Positions 47,543 through 64,000 of a stretch of DNA of 64,000 nt are shown here, in pieces. Numbering within the stretch: the first letter of the stretch is position 1; each line of letters starts with the position of its first letter. Under the pieces are notes generated by a model. That model made no database searches. It saw nothing but the letters and a program-made list of their open reading frames with translations, and had not been told where the DNA came from. This DNA comes from Flaccisagitta enflata (taxonomy: Eukaryota; Chaetognatha; Sagittoidea; Aphragmophora), in contig OZ231127.1 of the NCBI GenBank assembly GCA_965153355.1, forward strand, positions 13,082,001-13,146,000, in the 5' to 3' direction. The position numbers and the translations under genes are program-made.

Positions 47543-48372
47543 TGGGCAGGGGCCCCGAAGGGGACGAAGTCCTGTAGAACACAGGGGGACTTTTGTTCGT
47601 CCGTCCATACGTTTGTCCCTCCCTCCCCCCTCCGGGCTCTGTCAGGCCTAAAATCTGCCCTATTAGGGCTGAAAACTACCCTCTTAGATCTGAAATCTGC
47701 CCTCTCAGGCTTTGAATCTGCCCTGTCAGGACTGAAATATGACCTTTCAGGCCTGAAACCTGCTCTATTTGGGCTGAAATCTAGCCTCTTAGACCTAAAA
47801 TCTGCCTTCTCAGGCCTGGAATCTGCCCTCTATGGCCTGGAATCTGCCCTCACAGGCCTGAAATCTGCTCTTTTTGGGCTGAAATCTAGCCTCTTAGACC
47901 TGAAATGTGCCTTCTCAGGCCTGCAATCTGCCCTCTATGGCCTGGAATCTGCCCTCACAGGCCTGAAATCTGCCCTCTTAAGCCCTTTCAGCCCTAAATC
48001 TTCCCTTTCAGATTTCAGGCCTGAGAGGGTAGATTTCAAGCCTGAGAGGGCAGACATCAGATCTGAGAGGGCCTGGGGCAGACGGATAGACAGACAGTGG
48101 GACGGACGAATGAAAGTTTCCCTGTGTTCTACAGGACTTTGTCCCCTTTGGGGCCGCTGCCCTGCTAACTCTCAATCTAATTCACAAGCGTGCAAAGCAG
48201 CGCAACGGGTATCGCTGACCACATATTGGCCTTGGGCGACCTGTTGGGAGATGTTTTTCCTGCCCAGCCAAATTATCGCCCCTGCCCTTCCCCTTAATGC
48301 CCCTGCCCTCCAGCGTTACAGCCCCAGCCTTCCGCCAGCGACCACTGATTGGCTGTTTATCCGGCCTTGTTT
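47543..48372. repeat. Family C element with inverted hairpin ends and a tandem array
   Basis: GGCCCCGAAGGGGACGAAG...TCCTGTAGAACACAGG at the left is repeated inverted at about 48120-48160. Between them are about 18 units near GAAATCTGCCCTCTCAGGCC (47645-48070). The right flank ends TTTATCCGGCCTTGTTT, the terminus shared with families A and B. Confidence 0.75.
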
Positions 48373-48964
48373 CTCAGGACACGGGTACACCATCTTACAG
48401 AGTTGCTAAGCAAGCAATTAGAAATTTGCAGAGTGTCATTTGTTTTATTAGCTAAGTTTTAGGCTGTGATGTGAAAAAAAATATTCAGGTAGCGCAAAGA
48501 GCGAGACATTGTATGATTAGTCAGACAAATGATCAATAACGCAAATAAAAAGATCACATAAGTCGAAGTAGCAGACATGCATCTATTTAAGAGACATTGC
48601 CCATCCGTCCGTTTGTCAGTCCATCTATCCGTAACCCAGAAGTTGACACGTGAATAATTGCGCACTTCGCTTAGCAGAGGGGTTAAAAGGGGGGTTGTTA
48701 TACCAAACTCTCCGCAACGATATTGTAACCCCGCGTTACTTGTTGTATTTGACAGATTTGACCTATGATTCCGCAACAGCTCCCATTTATCATTTTCTGT
48801 TTTACTATTAGCCCTCTCTGGCCATCTATACACCTGTCAGCTCCTCTGCATGTCTGCCTGCCTGAAAGTCCGCCTGTCAATTCGTTTGTCTATTTATCCA
48901 TCAATCATTTCATCCGTCGGAACTTATCCCAGTCCGATCTATTGTTAGGTAGTGCTTAAGTGAA
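48373..48964. other. No gene recognised
   Basis: Spacer with a GTCCGTTTGTCAGTCC-type run near 48608, possibly a decayed hairpin element. Confidence 0.4.
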
Positions 48965-49392
48965 AACAAGGCAGCATACACGTGCCAAGACGGTGCGCCG
49001 GGCGTTATTAATTCTTAGACCTATCCCTAGCCCCATCAGACCCATTCCTAGCTCTATCAGACCTTTCCCTAGCTCTATCTGACCTATCCCGAGCTCTATC
49101 AGGCCTCTCCCCAACTCTATCAGACCTATCCCGAGCTCTATCAGACCTGTCCCCACATCTATCCAACCTATCACCAGACCTATCCGACCTATACCCAGCT
49201 CGATCAAACCTAACCGTAGCTGATTATTCTTGTGAATGAAGTGACGAGTATCATCAATGATTGGATTGGATTGGATGAACATAATGAGTTTACAATTGAT
49301 TTCAAACATTTTCAGCGATTTTTCATTCGAGCGTGACCGACGGATGGACGGACAGACAGAGCCTCTTAAAGAGGCGCTATGGCGCATCTGGG
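48965..49392 (-). repeat. Family B element with tandem core
   Basis: AAAACAAGGCAGCATACACG at the left, about nine units of CCTATCCCTAGCTCTATCAGA (49020-49215), GACGGATGGACGGACAGACAG tract in parts, and the GAGGCGCTATGGCGCATCT hairpin. Confidence 0.75.
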
Positions 49393-49439
49393 AATCATCC
49401 TAGCATATTTTTGAATCATTTCCAGTGATTTTTACTTCT

Positions 49440-50005
49440 TTTCGAGATTTTCAATTTGAGCGTTACAGACCAACCAACAGACAGAGCTAGTTATAGAGGT
49501 GCTATGGCTTTCCTTAAAAATGCGGTTTAAGATGAGTACAACTTTAAGAAAATGAAATGATGCAATATTGCTTCCGATCAGTCATTAAGTCTATTTTTGT
49601 GACTGCCTGCTTTATTTTTTCAAACCTAGTATGTTGAATCACATATAAGAAATGATGTAATGTGGCCAAATGGTAGAACGAAGGAAATTTGACTATGAAG
49701 TTAGGAAAAGGTGAAAAAAATAGTAACAATCAATTTTTTCAGCTCTCACAGAATTCAGAATTGGCATAGGAAATTAAAATTTCCATGAAAAAGGAACACA
49801 GCGCGCTCAGTAAGTGAGTTAGAGATCGTTAGAGATTGATTTTCTATGCAAATTTGAAATTCTGCGTGGGTCATGATACAATAACAAATTGACATTTTCA
49901 CTGGGGGGACTAACGATTGGACGGACAGACGGACGGACGGACAAACAACAGTCCCCCTGTGTTCTACAGGGTTTCCTCTCCTTCAGGGCCGCTGCCCAAA
50001 AGCCA
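49440..50005. repeat. Decayed family B and family C ends
   Basis: A B-type GACCAACCAACAGACAGAGC and TATAGAGGTGCTATGG end lies at 49465-49515. A C-type CCCTGTGTTCTACAGGG...CTTCAGGGCCGCTGCC end lies at 49945-50000. Confidence 0.6.
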
Positions 50006-50066
50006 CTCGACTGCCCTCAAGGTTGCATCGTCCTTTCACCCCACATTCTTCCATTTTTAAAAACCA

Positions 50067-56463
<6,397 letters not shown>

Positions 56464-57221
56464 CCTGATGACGTAACTCTCCTCTCCAGACGGACTGATG
56501 TACTTTGTGTCCTTTGCAGCCCATCTCCATACATCAGTCCTTGATTAGACAATGAATTGAAATGTCGGTGGGTTTGGGCAGAAATATGGGTGGGCAGGGG
56601 CCGAAATGTCGGTGGGAAGGGGCAGAAATGTCGTTGGGTGGCGACAGGGCCATGGTTGGGCAGGGTCATTAGCGCTTGGAAATCAGTTATTCCGCCGAAT
56701 TCAGGTCTTCCCACATTTTGCGTCTACAACAGACCTACGTGTACGTACACATCTAATGGAGTCGCTAAGCGTCTCACATTTTTAAATTGAATCGTCGCAC
56801 AAGCGTAAAAAGGTCAGCGGTACCCAATTTCAATGCCTCTATGTTTTTGTTTGGGGGTTAGATAGTGAGAAGGGAAGCTGGGCAAGGGCAAGGGCAGGGG
56901 CAGGGCACCGCGGATATCAAGGGACTGACTTTTGGTTTCCATTACTACAGTTACATTCCAAAACACTTGGTATGAAGGGACTGACAAACGGTATCTATTA
57001 AACAGTTACATCTTGCAATGACGTATGTCAAGGGAAGGACAAATTTCAGTCGAAATTGATAGATTGTTATTGATAGATTGTTATTGATAGATTGTTATTG
57101 ATAGATTGTTATTGTTATTGTTATTGTTATTGATAGATTGTTATTGATAGATTGTTATTGCCAACACCGCAAATAAAGAGATGGACATAGGGAAAGATGG
57201 GCTGATGGATAGATGGATGGA
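56464..57221. other. Region upstream of the first fucosyltransferase exon found
   Basis: Contains GGTGGGCAGGGGC-type hairpin-element fragments (56560-56680) and a TATTGATAGATTG tandem array (57055-57165). No exon with a transmembrane segment was identified here. Confidence 0.4.
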
Positions 57222-58274
57222 TGGCACTAGATATGCCGTTTGATAATACATGGAACAGGATGGCACTAGATATGCCGTTTGATAAGTAGATTAGAAGTAG
57301 ATTAGTTGTGAGTTGACTGTCAGTATGAATGTGAGATATGAAAAAAAATGGGGCCCCTATGAGTATGAATTAGTAGCTACTGTATTATTCATATATCTAT
57401 CATCATTATTCAAGTTATGAAGCCTTACCGAGAATTTCTCCAGAATCACCAATCATTCACTCAACCAACCACCATGAACTTGATGAGACATTCGTTATAC
57501 TATAAGCTGAGTAAGCTCGAGAATCATCTGTATTCTGTACATATCAACTATTATTCCTTTCATCTTATAATTCCGAGTAAAACTCGATGATTCTTATTTT
57601 TTTCTTTCTTACCCCTTTAAAGAGTATGCCGTCCTATCAGACGCGACTGTTATCTCCTACACCTTTAAATTGCAACCCATCTCACCAATTGAACGATGAG
57701 ATCATTATCGGTTTATGCTACCCCAATTACTTAGCACTACGGCACCATGAATGGCTTGCTGCACAGCTTAAATTCCTGTTCATAGAGACTGAAGACCTAT
57801 TTTAAGGGAAAACTCAAACTCTATTACTGACTCTGACACACAAGACAAGTGACTTTTACAATGATGAATAACTGACTTAGTATGAATGTGATGATAGTGG
57901 GTAATGAATGTGATGTAAGTGGGATATGCTGGGACTGAACTCTTGACATGACAAACCCGATTACTACAAAAGAAAAATTATTGAAAAGAAAAAAAAAAAA
58001 TTTCACAGACTACTGTGATGAAAAAAAAAAAGAAGTATGAAAAAATTTACAGTCGTAAGGGGGAAGAAAGATGTAGACAATCAACTGTAAAATTTTTCAA
58101 TTTTGTAGACAACTGATTTTCACCCATGATGGCATTAAGCAACTTGAGAAGTCTACTCCAATACCATGCAAATTCCGATGTGCATATCATATCGCTGTGA
58201 AAAAAAAAAATGGTAGTGAAGCAGATGACGATTCTGTCAAACAATTCTTAAATCAACTGACAGATTGCTGAAAC

Positions 58275-58935
58275 AGAGTATGAGCTCCTGCAGCAGAGTT
58301 TGAGTTCCTGCAGCAGAGGATGAATTCCTAGAGCAGAGTATGAGTTCCTAGAGCAGAGTATGAGTTCCTGCAGCAGAGTATGAGTTCCTGCAGCAGAGTA
58401 TGAGTTCCTGCAGCAGAGTATGAGTTCCTGCAGCAGAGTATGAGTTCCTAGAGCAGAGTATGAGTTCCTGCAGCAGAGTATGAGTTCCTGGAGCAGAGTA
58501 TGAGTTCCTGCAGCAGAGTATGAGTTCCTGCAGCAGAGGATGCAGGCGATTCCAAGAAGCAGATGGCTATCCCTAGAAGCAGATGGCTATCCCTAGAAGC
58601 AGATGGCTATCCCAAGAAGCAGATGGCTATCCCAAGAAGCAGATGGCTATCCCAAGAAGCAGATGGCTATCCCAAGAAGCAGATGGCTATCCCAAGAAGC
58701 AGGTGGCTATCCCAAGAAGCAGATGGCTATCCCAAGAAGCAGATGGCTATCCCAAAAAGCTGGCGATTCCCTGTAGCAGATGGCGATTCCAAGAAGCAGG
58801 TGGCGATTCCAAGAAACGAGGGCGATTCCAAGAAGCAGAGGGCGATTCCAAGAAGCAGAGGGCGATTCCAAGAAGCAGATGGCTATCCTAAGAGGCAGAT
58901 GGCTATCTCAAAAAGCAGAAGACAATTCCGGAACC
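58275..58935 (+). repeat. Two adjacent 20 bp tandem arrays inside the 5' LTR
   Basis: About 13 units of GAGTATGAGTTCCTGCAGCA (58275-58538) are followed by about 19 units of AGCAGATGGCTATCCCAAGA (58545-58935). Long open frames here are products of the 20 bp periodicity. There are no spacers, so this is not CRISPR-like. Confidence 0.85.
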
Positions 58936-59815
58936 AGAAATGAAGAACTCCAAAGAGGAATTTAAGGGACTAACCATGTATTAGATTGGGGTTTGGCGAT
59001 GACAAGACCAAAGTACTGGTAAGGTTAGGCTGTATAATTTTTGTCTGTCTGTATGTGTGTACGTCCGTGGTCTAATGTCAAAGCCAATTGGTAGATGTAT
59101 GTCATTGTATAGAAAAGGAAGGTTTGGGGATGAATTATGTAATTATCGTGTTCTTAATTCATTTTTGTTTGTAATTCATTTTTGTTCTTAATTCATTTTT
59201 GTTCTCATTGTATTATCATTGAAATTGACAGGGCAACAGAAAATGCTCCCTTCATGTTAGCATTGCTTACATAGGAACATTGATTCCCCACATAGGGACA
59301 TGTGGGATACTGAGAGGGAGGGATGTTGTAAAAAAGGTATACAGGGAGCATTTTTGTCCTAATAATGTGTATGAGCGGGTTTAGGTATAGTATGGTTTGT
59401 ATCTTTTCAGTTAGCAATTAGGTATTCAATTACTAATAATTTATTAGCTCGCAAACAGCCATTCATCATGCATTCATTATCGTCATGTATTACTTTATTA
59501 ATGTTGTTAATTATCCTCATTTACAGTATTTTGTAATACTGCATACCATTATTCATTGTACAAGGGAATTGAGCACATGAAAAATGGGGAAAATAGGGGT
59601 TAAAATGATGGAAAAAGACACGAGACTCTTGCAACTAGGGTAAAATGGAGTGCTGAACGCGAATCCGTGCTCAAAACTGAAGGGAAATGCATAGTTTGGG
59701 GTTTACAACACAAAACAAGGGGTTCTTCGGTATGATAATGCACCCTTTTTGGACTCAAGTAGACGCTAAGGCGAAGTATCACGATGTAACAGAGAAATAA
59801 AGGGGAAAAGGTTAC

Positions 59816-59985
59816 ATATTTGCTCGCCAAAAGAGCAAAGTTGCGTTGCTCCGTTTTAGAGCAAAAGCGGCGGGAGACCATCGCTCTGTTTTTAAGCAAC
59901 TTGTTCTATTCTCGAGCATCTTGCTCCGTTTCGAAGCATTTTGCTCATTCCTAGAGCATTTTGCTCAGTTCTGAGGCAAAGGGCT
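59816..59985 (+). promoter_or_regulatory. Array of GAGCA...TGCTC motifs upstream of the LTR TATA box
   Basis: About six loosely spaced copies (roughly every 25 bp) of a motif near GAGCATTTTGCTC, an inverted pair of half-sites, sit just upstream of the TATA box. An enhancer role is inferred from position and repetition. Confidence 0.5.
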
Positions 59986-59995
59986 CTCTAAGGGG

Positions 59996-60002
59996 TATAA
60001 AA
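59996..60002 (+). promoter_or_regulatory. LTR promoter TATA box
   Basis: GGGGTATAAAAGGAG is a strong TATA context at the presumed U3/R junction. It is directly preceded by an array of GAGCA...TGCTC half-sites (59816-59985). Confidence 0.7.
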
Positions 60003-60119
60003 GGAGAGCGTCTAGAGCATGAGTTTCATTCCAATCTTGGACTTCCAAGTGAAAACTTCTCTTCCTGTCTCTCAACAATTAAAAGGTAGAGATCCTTGTC
60101 ATTCAAGATCATATCTTGG

Positions 60120-60475
60120 TCAATCAAGATAACAATTTCCTAGTAAGTACCTTAAGTTATATAACTTAAAGATAACTTAGTAATAACTCGTTAATAACTT
60201 AGCAATAACTTGTTAATAACTTAGATATAACTCATAAATAACTTAGTCTCAATTCCGCATTATTCTAACATTAACTTAAGTATTGAATCTCATCTCTCAA
60301 TCACGCCAATCATCTCCTTTTATCCGTCTGCCAAGACGAGACTTGTGTAATTCCATCTCGGTAGAGGTGAGACCAGTGTAATTCCACCTCAGTAGAGGTG
60401 AGACTTCCATCTCAGTAGAGGTGTGACCAGTGTATTCCATCTCCTTGGAGGTGTGACATTAGCAAGAGTCTTAAG
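60120..60475 (+). repeat. Tandem repeats in the LTR R region
   Basis: TAATAACTTAG units (60120-60250) and TCAGTAGAGGTGAGAC-like units (60345-60470) lie in the presumed transcribed leader. Confidence 0.7.
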
Positions 60476-60662
60476 TTAAATAATATGATTTTGCATAAAG
60501 TGGGGAATATATGTAATATACTCTGAAATATATGCTAATATATTGAAATATATATATTACTCTAATATAGTAGGAAACTTGAGAGGGAGGTAACTTTAAC
60601 TGTGTGATCATATACCTTAAAACTTTATTGTGTAAATACTGTTTGATAATTCCTGTTCCTGT

Positions 60663-60668
60663 AATAAA
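60663..60668 (+). terminator. LTR poly(A) signal AATAAA
   Basis: AATAAA about 660 bp after the TATA box and followed by a GT-rich stretch (TTGGGTTGTTT), as expected for the R region end. Confidence 0.6.
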
Positions 60669-60959
60669 CTTGGGTTGTTTATTGTTCTAACACTGCTGAA
60701 TTATTTGTAAGGGCTGTTTATTAGGGATTTATAACTTCAGAGATAGTTACAAATATAGGTTACCTGAAGTTAAAAGAGATTACCTGAGATTACTACCTTA
60801 GTGTGATTTTGTGTAAAGGGCTGGGGTGAAGTTACCCTTAGGGATTCTTGTGCTCTGTGAATTGCTAACTAGGGCTTTTCTGCTATCATGGGTCCACTAG
60901 TCCAGTGCTAAGAATTTTATTCCACCCTGTCAGGCCCTCAACACTAATTTCACATTATC

Positions 60960-60972
60960 TGGCGCCCAATGT
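60960..60972 (+). other. tRNA-Lys-type primer-binding site
   Basis: TGGCGCCCAATGT begins six bases after the LTR end. It matches the complement of a lysine tRNA 3' end (TGGCGCCCAACGT) at 12 of 13 positions. This fixes the orientation of the element as plus. Confidence 0.7.
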
Positions 60973-61107
60973 TTTAGGCTCTCCCCTTAATATCTTGAGT
61001 TATTAGTAAGTTGGTAATCTCAGAGACTTAATATATTTCAAATAACAACAGGAACAGAGATAGAAAGAGGCAAACCCATCTATAAGGATACAAAGAGGAG
61101 GGGTACA

Positions 61108-61533
61108 ATGTTGATTTGGATGGAGTTGATGGGTAACACTCAGACCAAAACCTCCAAAATGGAGAGAAGTTACAATTCAACTGGAGTGTATGAGAATTTA
61201 GAGTCTTTGGGGGAGGAGGTTGCAAGGAGAGAAGGTGTAGCAGAATTGAAAGACTATAAAATCGCCGAGATCCTTGACTCAATGAATGAAGCAGTACAAG
61301 TGATGGTTGACACCCTGAGGGCACAAGAAGAGATGTTAGCTGTTCTGGTCAAAAATGGAGAAAAATTGGAACAGATAGTATCAATAATCAGGATGTTTCC
61401 ACCAACTCATGGTGAGGCCAAGATTAGAGAAAATGATAATAGAAGTGAAGAGCCAAAATGGAAGGAATCAAGAGTTTGCTTCAGATGTAGGAAACCCGGT
61501 CACATCAGGAGAGATTGTCGCATAGGAAGGTAG
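61108..61533 (+). CDS. Gag-like ORF with CCHC zinc knuckle, 141 aa
   Basis: Encodes a short charged protein: a helical region (residues about 45-95), then one zinc knuckle CFRCRKPGHIRRDC (C-x2-C-x4-H-x4-C) near the C-terminus. The third methionine (61129) begins MGNTQTK, which fits the N-myristoylation pattern of a matrix protein, so the real start may be there. No protease, reverse transcriptase, RNase H or integrase frame follows in the roughly 470 bp before the 3' LTR. The element is therefore non-autonomous or internally deleted. Confidence 0.7.
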   Translation: MLIWMELMGNTQTKTSKMERSYNSTGVYENLESLGEEVARREGVAELKDYKIAEILDSMNEAVQVMVDTLRAQEEMLAVLVKNGEKLEQIVSIIRMFPPTHGEAKIRENDNRSEEPKWKESRVCFRCRKPGHIRRDCRIGR

Positions 61534-62000
61534 TGAAGTGGTTGAATGCAGAGGCATTTTAGCAGTTACTTCACCAGCAATTACTGAACCATTAAATGAC
61601 AAAACTTAAATCCAAATTTCTAGATTGCTGTTGCCTAGAGATTGAGGGACATTTCCAGATATGTAATCAGCTTATGTAAAATTATCATGAAACATTGATT
61701 TTTTCCTGTCTCAGTTGAGGCAGAGTCAAAGATAAGATAGGATCAAAGAATAAGATAAGATGAGATCAAAGAAAAAAAAAAGAAGAAAGAATGATAAAGA
61801 AGAAGAAAGAATAAGAAAGAAAAAGAAAGAATGAGAAAGAAGAAGAAAGAATGAGAAAGAAGAAAAAATGAGAATGAGAAAAAGTAGAGGGGATGAGAAA
61901 AAAAGAAGAAAAACGAGTGGATATGATATTTGAAAAAAAAAATAATAAAAAATAAAAACAAATAAAAAACAAAAAACAAAAAACTACCAAAAACAAAGGT
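61534..62000 (+). other. Residual internal region of the LTR element, purine-rich
   Basis: No pol motifs are seen. From 61745 to 61960 the strand is almost all A and G (AAGAAGAAAGAATGAG units), then A-rich up to the 3' LTR. A conventional polypurine tract may lie within or have been replaced by this expanded tract. Confidence 0.5.
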
Positions 62001-62319
62001 TGGCCTGAGTAGCCGTTTGATAATATATGGAACAGGATGGCACTAGATATGCCGTTTGATAATACACGGAACAGGATGGCACTAGATATGCCGTTTGATA
62101 ATACATGGAACAGGATGGCACTAGATATGCCGTTTGATAAGTAGATTAGAAGTAGATTAGTTGTGAGTTGACTGTCAGTATGAATGTGAGATATGAAAAA
62201 AAAATGGGGCCCCTATGAGTATGAATTAGTAGCTACTGGCTTTTCTGCTATCATGGGTCCACTAGTCCAGTGCTAAGAATTTTATTCCACCCTGTCAGGC
62301 CCTCAACACTAATTTCACA
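62001..62319 (+). mobile_element. 3' LTR, internally deleted
   Basis: Matches the first about 160 bp and last about 80 bp of the 5' LTR, with about 3.5 kb missing between GTAGCTACT and GGCTTTTCTG. It has one extra unit of a 39 bp ATGGCACTAGATATGCC repeat at its left end compared with the 5' copy. Confidence 0.75.
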
Positions 62320-62329
62320 TTAATAACCA

Positions 62330-62500
62330 TTTTTTTCATTTTACGATCGTTTCTCATGAATAAACGATTCATGAATGAATGAATGAATGAATGAACAAAC
62401 AAATGAAAAATTAAACAAATGAATGAATAAATGTATGAGTCAATGAATGAATGAATGAATGAACGAATGAACGAATGACTATATGAATGAATTGATGAAT
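62330..62500 (+). repeat. (GAAT)n microsatellite
   Basis: AATGAATGAATGAACG units following the 3' LTR. Confidence 0.9.
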
Positions 62501-62555
62501 GTACATAAGGATCATGCCATGTGGATTGTGAAACGTTTTTGTGACGGATGAATCT

Positions 62556-62624
62556 ACTACCGACTTACCGACCAACCAACCAACGGTATGACCGGTTATA
62601 GAGGTATTTAGGCGCACCTAAAAA
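62556..62624 (-). repeat. Family B hairpin end, degenerate
   Basis: CGACTTACCGACCAACCAACC, in parts, then GTTATAGAGGTATTTAGGCG and CACCTAAAAA. Confidence 0.65.
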
Positions 62625-62948
62625 TGCACTACAATGTTTGCAAATGAGTGACAAAGGGACTGACGTAACTTAATCGATCACCACCATAGAAAGGACTGGC
62701 TGTGCCATAGAAAAGAATGACGTTGCAGCTCAAAAATCAATCCAGCCCTAAAAACTCAATGAAGAAACGAGCGATATGCCCGTTCCTAAGGCCATAAACG
62801 AAAATTCTGGAGAAAAGGCAAGAAATGATCGTAGATCATTGTAATACCTAACATAATAAGAATAAAATCAGGGTGTGAGGATTCGGTGTTCATGCCCTAA
62901 GCCATACTGGGTAGCCATACCGTCTTTACTTAGTCATCAATTTTTTTT

Positions 62949-62982
62949 TCTCTCTCTCTCTTTCTCTCTTTCTCTCTCTCTC

Positions 62983-63062
<80 letters not shown>
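62949..63062 (+). repeat. (CT)n microsatellite
   Basis: About 110 bp of CT with TTTCTCTC interruptions. Confidence 0.95.
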
Positions 63063-63063
<1 letters not shown>

Positions 63064-63149
63064 TGTCACTCACTGCCCTCTTTCCATTTTTATCCCTCCC
63101 CCTGTTATGAGATTCCTTTGTGTCTGTATAGTTGTAACCCACTATATCA

Positions 63150-64000
63150 GACCCAAAACTAATGGTTTTAGGGGCCCTTTTTGGGGCGAATTTTGTTTGA
63201 GCATAATTTTACCATGAAGCTGTTCAAAAGTGACCAAAATATTTTGCAGGAAGCTATTTACATGAAATGAGAATTTCCATTTCAAATTTTTTAGGAATCC
63301 AAGCATTTTCATGGTGTGAATAAAAAAGATATCTTTATGTTTTGGGCCCTTTTTGGGCCTTTTTAGGTACCCAACCATCACCTACCATCATGATTCTCTT
63401 TCCATCAGTCTCTTACATCAAGAAGTATAGCCCAAAAAAATTTGGAAGGATTGGGTCTCTTTGAACAAGAATTTTTACAAAAAAAAGCCAAAATAGGTCA
63501 TTTTTAGCTTTTTTGGGGGGGCGTTTCCAGGGGCCCCCTTATAGAGCCCCCAAACCACCAGTAATGGATTCCCCATGCATTTTCTTTTTAATATGTCTAT
63601 TTTCCAGGTACTTTTAGTATGATTTTTCAGTACTACAGCCTTGAAGTTACAAAATTGTGTTTTTTTTCATTTACCAGGTCATTTTGAACCGTAATAACTC
63701 GGCCATTTTTTTGAAATATCTGCTGAAATTTTTTCTGGGATCTCCCAAGATGCATGACTAACCATTTTCCAAAAAAAAATTGGATTCAGGGACCTTGATA
63801 TAGTGTTTTCATGTAAGAAAACTCAAAAATTGGGTTTTTTTTTTGTCGAATTTTGTTTTTTGGAGCATAATTTCAACATGAAGCTGTTCAAAAGTGGCCA
63901 CAAAACTTTGCAGGAAGCTTGTTGCATAAAATGAGAAGTTCCATTTCAAATTTTGTAGGAATCCAAGCATTTTTAGACGTGCAATGAATAAAAAAGTGAT
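63150..64000. repeat. Long direct repeat (about 660 bp period), cut by the window edge
   Basis: The segment from 63187 (CGAATTTTGTTTGAGCAT...GAAGCTGTTCAAAAGTG) recurs from 63846 with moderate divergence up to the window end. No ORF. Confidence 0.7.

Larger units (their letters stand above)
57222..60954 (+). mobile_element. 5' long terminal repeat of an LTR retroelement (about 3.7 kb)
   Basis: The segments 57222-57382 and about 60874-60954 reappear fused at 62001-62319, which marks them as the two ends of one LTR. Within the LTR are a TATA box (59996), a poly(A) signal (60663) and several tandem arrays. The LTR end TTTCACA is followed by TTATC and a primer-binding site. The left boundary (near a TGGC) is approximate. 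No target-site duplication is evident at the boundaries I used. Confidence 0.7.

Noticed and set aside
48459-48833. 124-codon minus-strand frame
   Set aside because: Overlaps hairpin-element remnants and has no domain likeness.
57587-57805. 72-codon plus-strand frame in the LTR
   Set aside because: No family resemblance, and it lies upstream of the LTR promoter. It might be captured sequence but the evidence is too thin.
58563-58965. 126-codon repetitive frame with MAIPRSRWLS-like units
   Set aside because: Produced by a 20 bp tandem repeat inside the LTR; all three frames look alike because 20 is not a multiple of three.
61743-61996. Phe/Ser-rich minus-strand frames beside the 3' LTR
   Set aside because: Antisense reading of a purine-rich tract.

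Overview
This is a metazoan nuclear window: intron-rich genes with GT-AG splice sites and clear animal orthologs, set in a very repeat-dense background. The genes (WDR11, PUM3, a dual-specificity phosphatase, a GT10 fucosyltransferase) and the style of the repeats suggest an invertebrate, perhaps a marine spiralian, sponge or similar. I cannot name the taxon from the sequence. All exon coordinates were worked out by hand by following reading frame and splice phase across every junction.

Layout. About 1.2-10.1 kb (minus strand) holds the N-terminal part of WDR11 in eight exons; its C-terminal half lies beyond the left edge. 10.5-19.1 kb (minus) holds a complete eight-exon PUM3. A 318 bp gap separates the PUM3 start codon from a divergent six-exon dual-specificity phosphatase gene (19.4-21.5 kb, plus). 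22.3-29.2 kb (minus) holds a ten-exon gene for a 702-residue protein I do not recognise. 29.2-34.1 kb is mostly repeats. 34.1-35.7 kb (plus) holds a compact five-exon gene for a secreted cysteine-rich, knottin-like peptide precursor. 36-50 kb is repeat-dominated, with one weak candidate Ig-like exon. 50.07-56.46 kb (minus) holds a GT10 alpha-fucosyltransferase in six recognised exons. 57.2-62.3 kb is an LTR retroelement with a very long 5' LTR, a short gag-like ORF and a collapsed 3' LTR. The remainder to 64 kb is simple sequence and part of another repeat.

The repeats have strong internal logic. (1) Five long foldback elements with CAG/CGG...CTG-type ends, flanked or nearly flanked by TA, look like Tc1/mariner-type non-autonomous elements. 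(2) At least three hairpin families, here called A (AGTCGCG hairpin), B (AGGTGCG hairpin) and C (GGCCCC-TTCG hairpin), share one plan: terminal hairpin, GTCN tetranucleotide microsatellite, variable tandem array, and in several copies a common far end containing TATCCGGCCTTGTT. This resembles pearl/DINE-type Helentron derivatives. (3) Family D starts with a GTCGAAG hairpin and carries a tandem core. (4) Purine/pyrimidine microsatellites are abundant.

The genes are unrelated housekeeping or secretory functions and do not form a pathway. The points most worth a second look are the knottin-like peptide gene, a minisatellite in the fucosyltransferase gene that multiplies one 5' splice site about sevenfold, the shared architecture of families A-C, and the LTR element.
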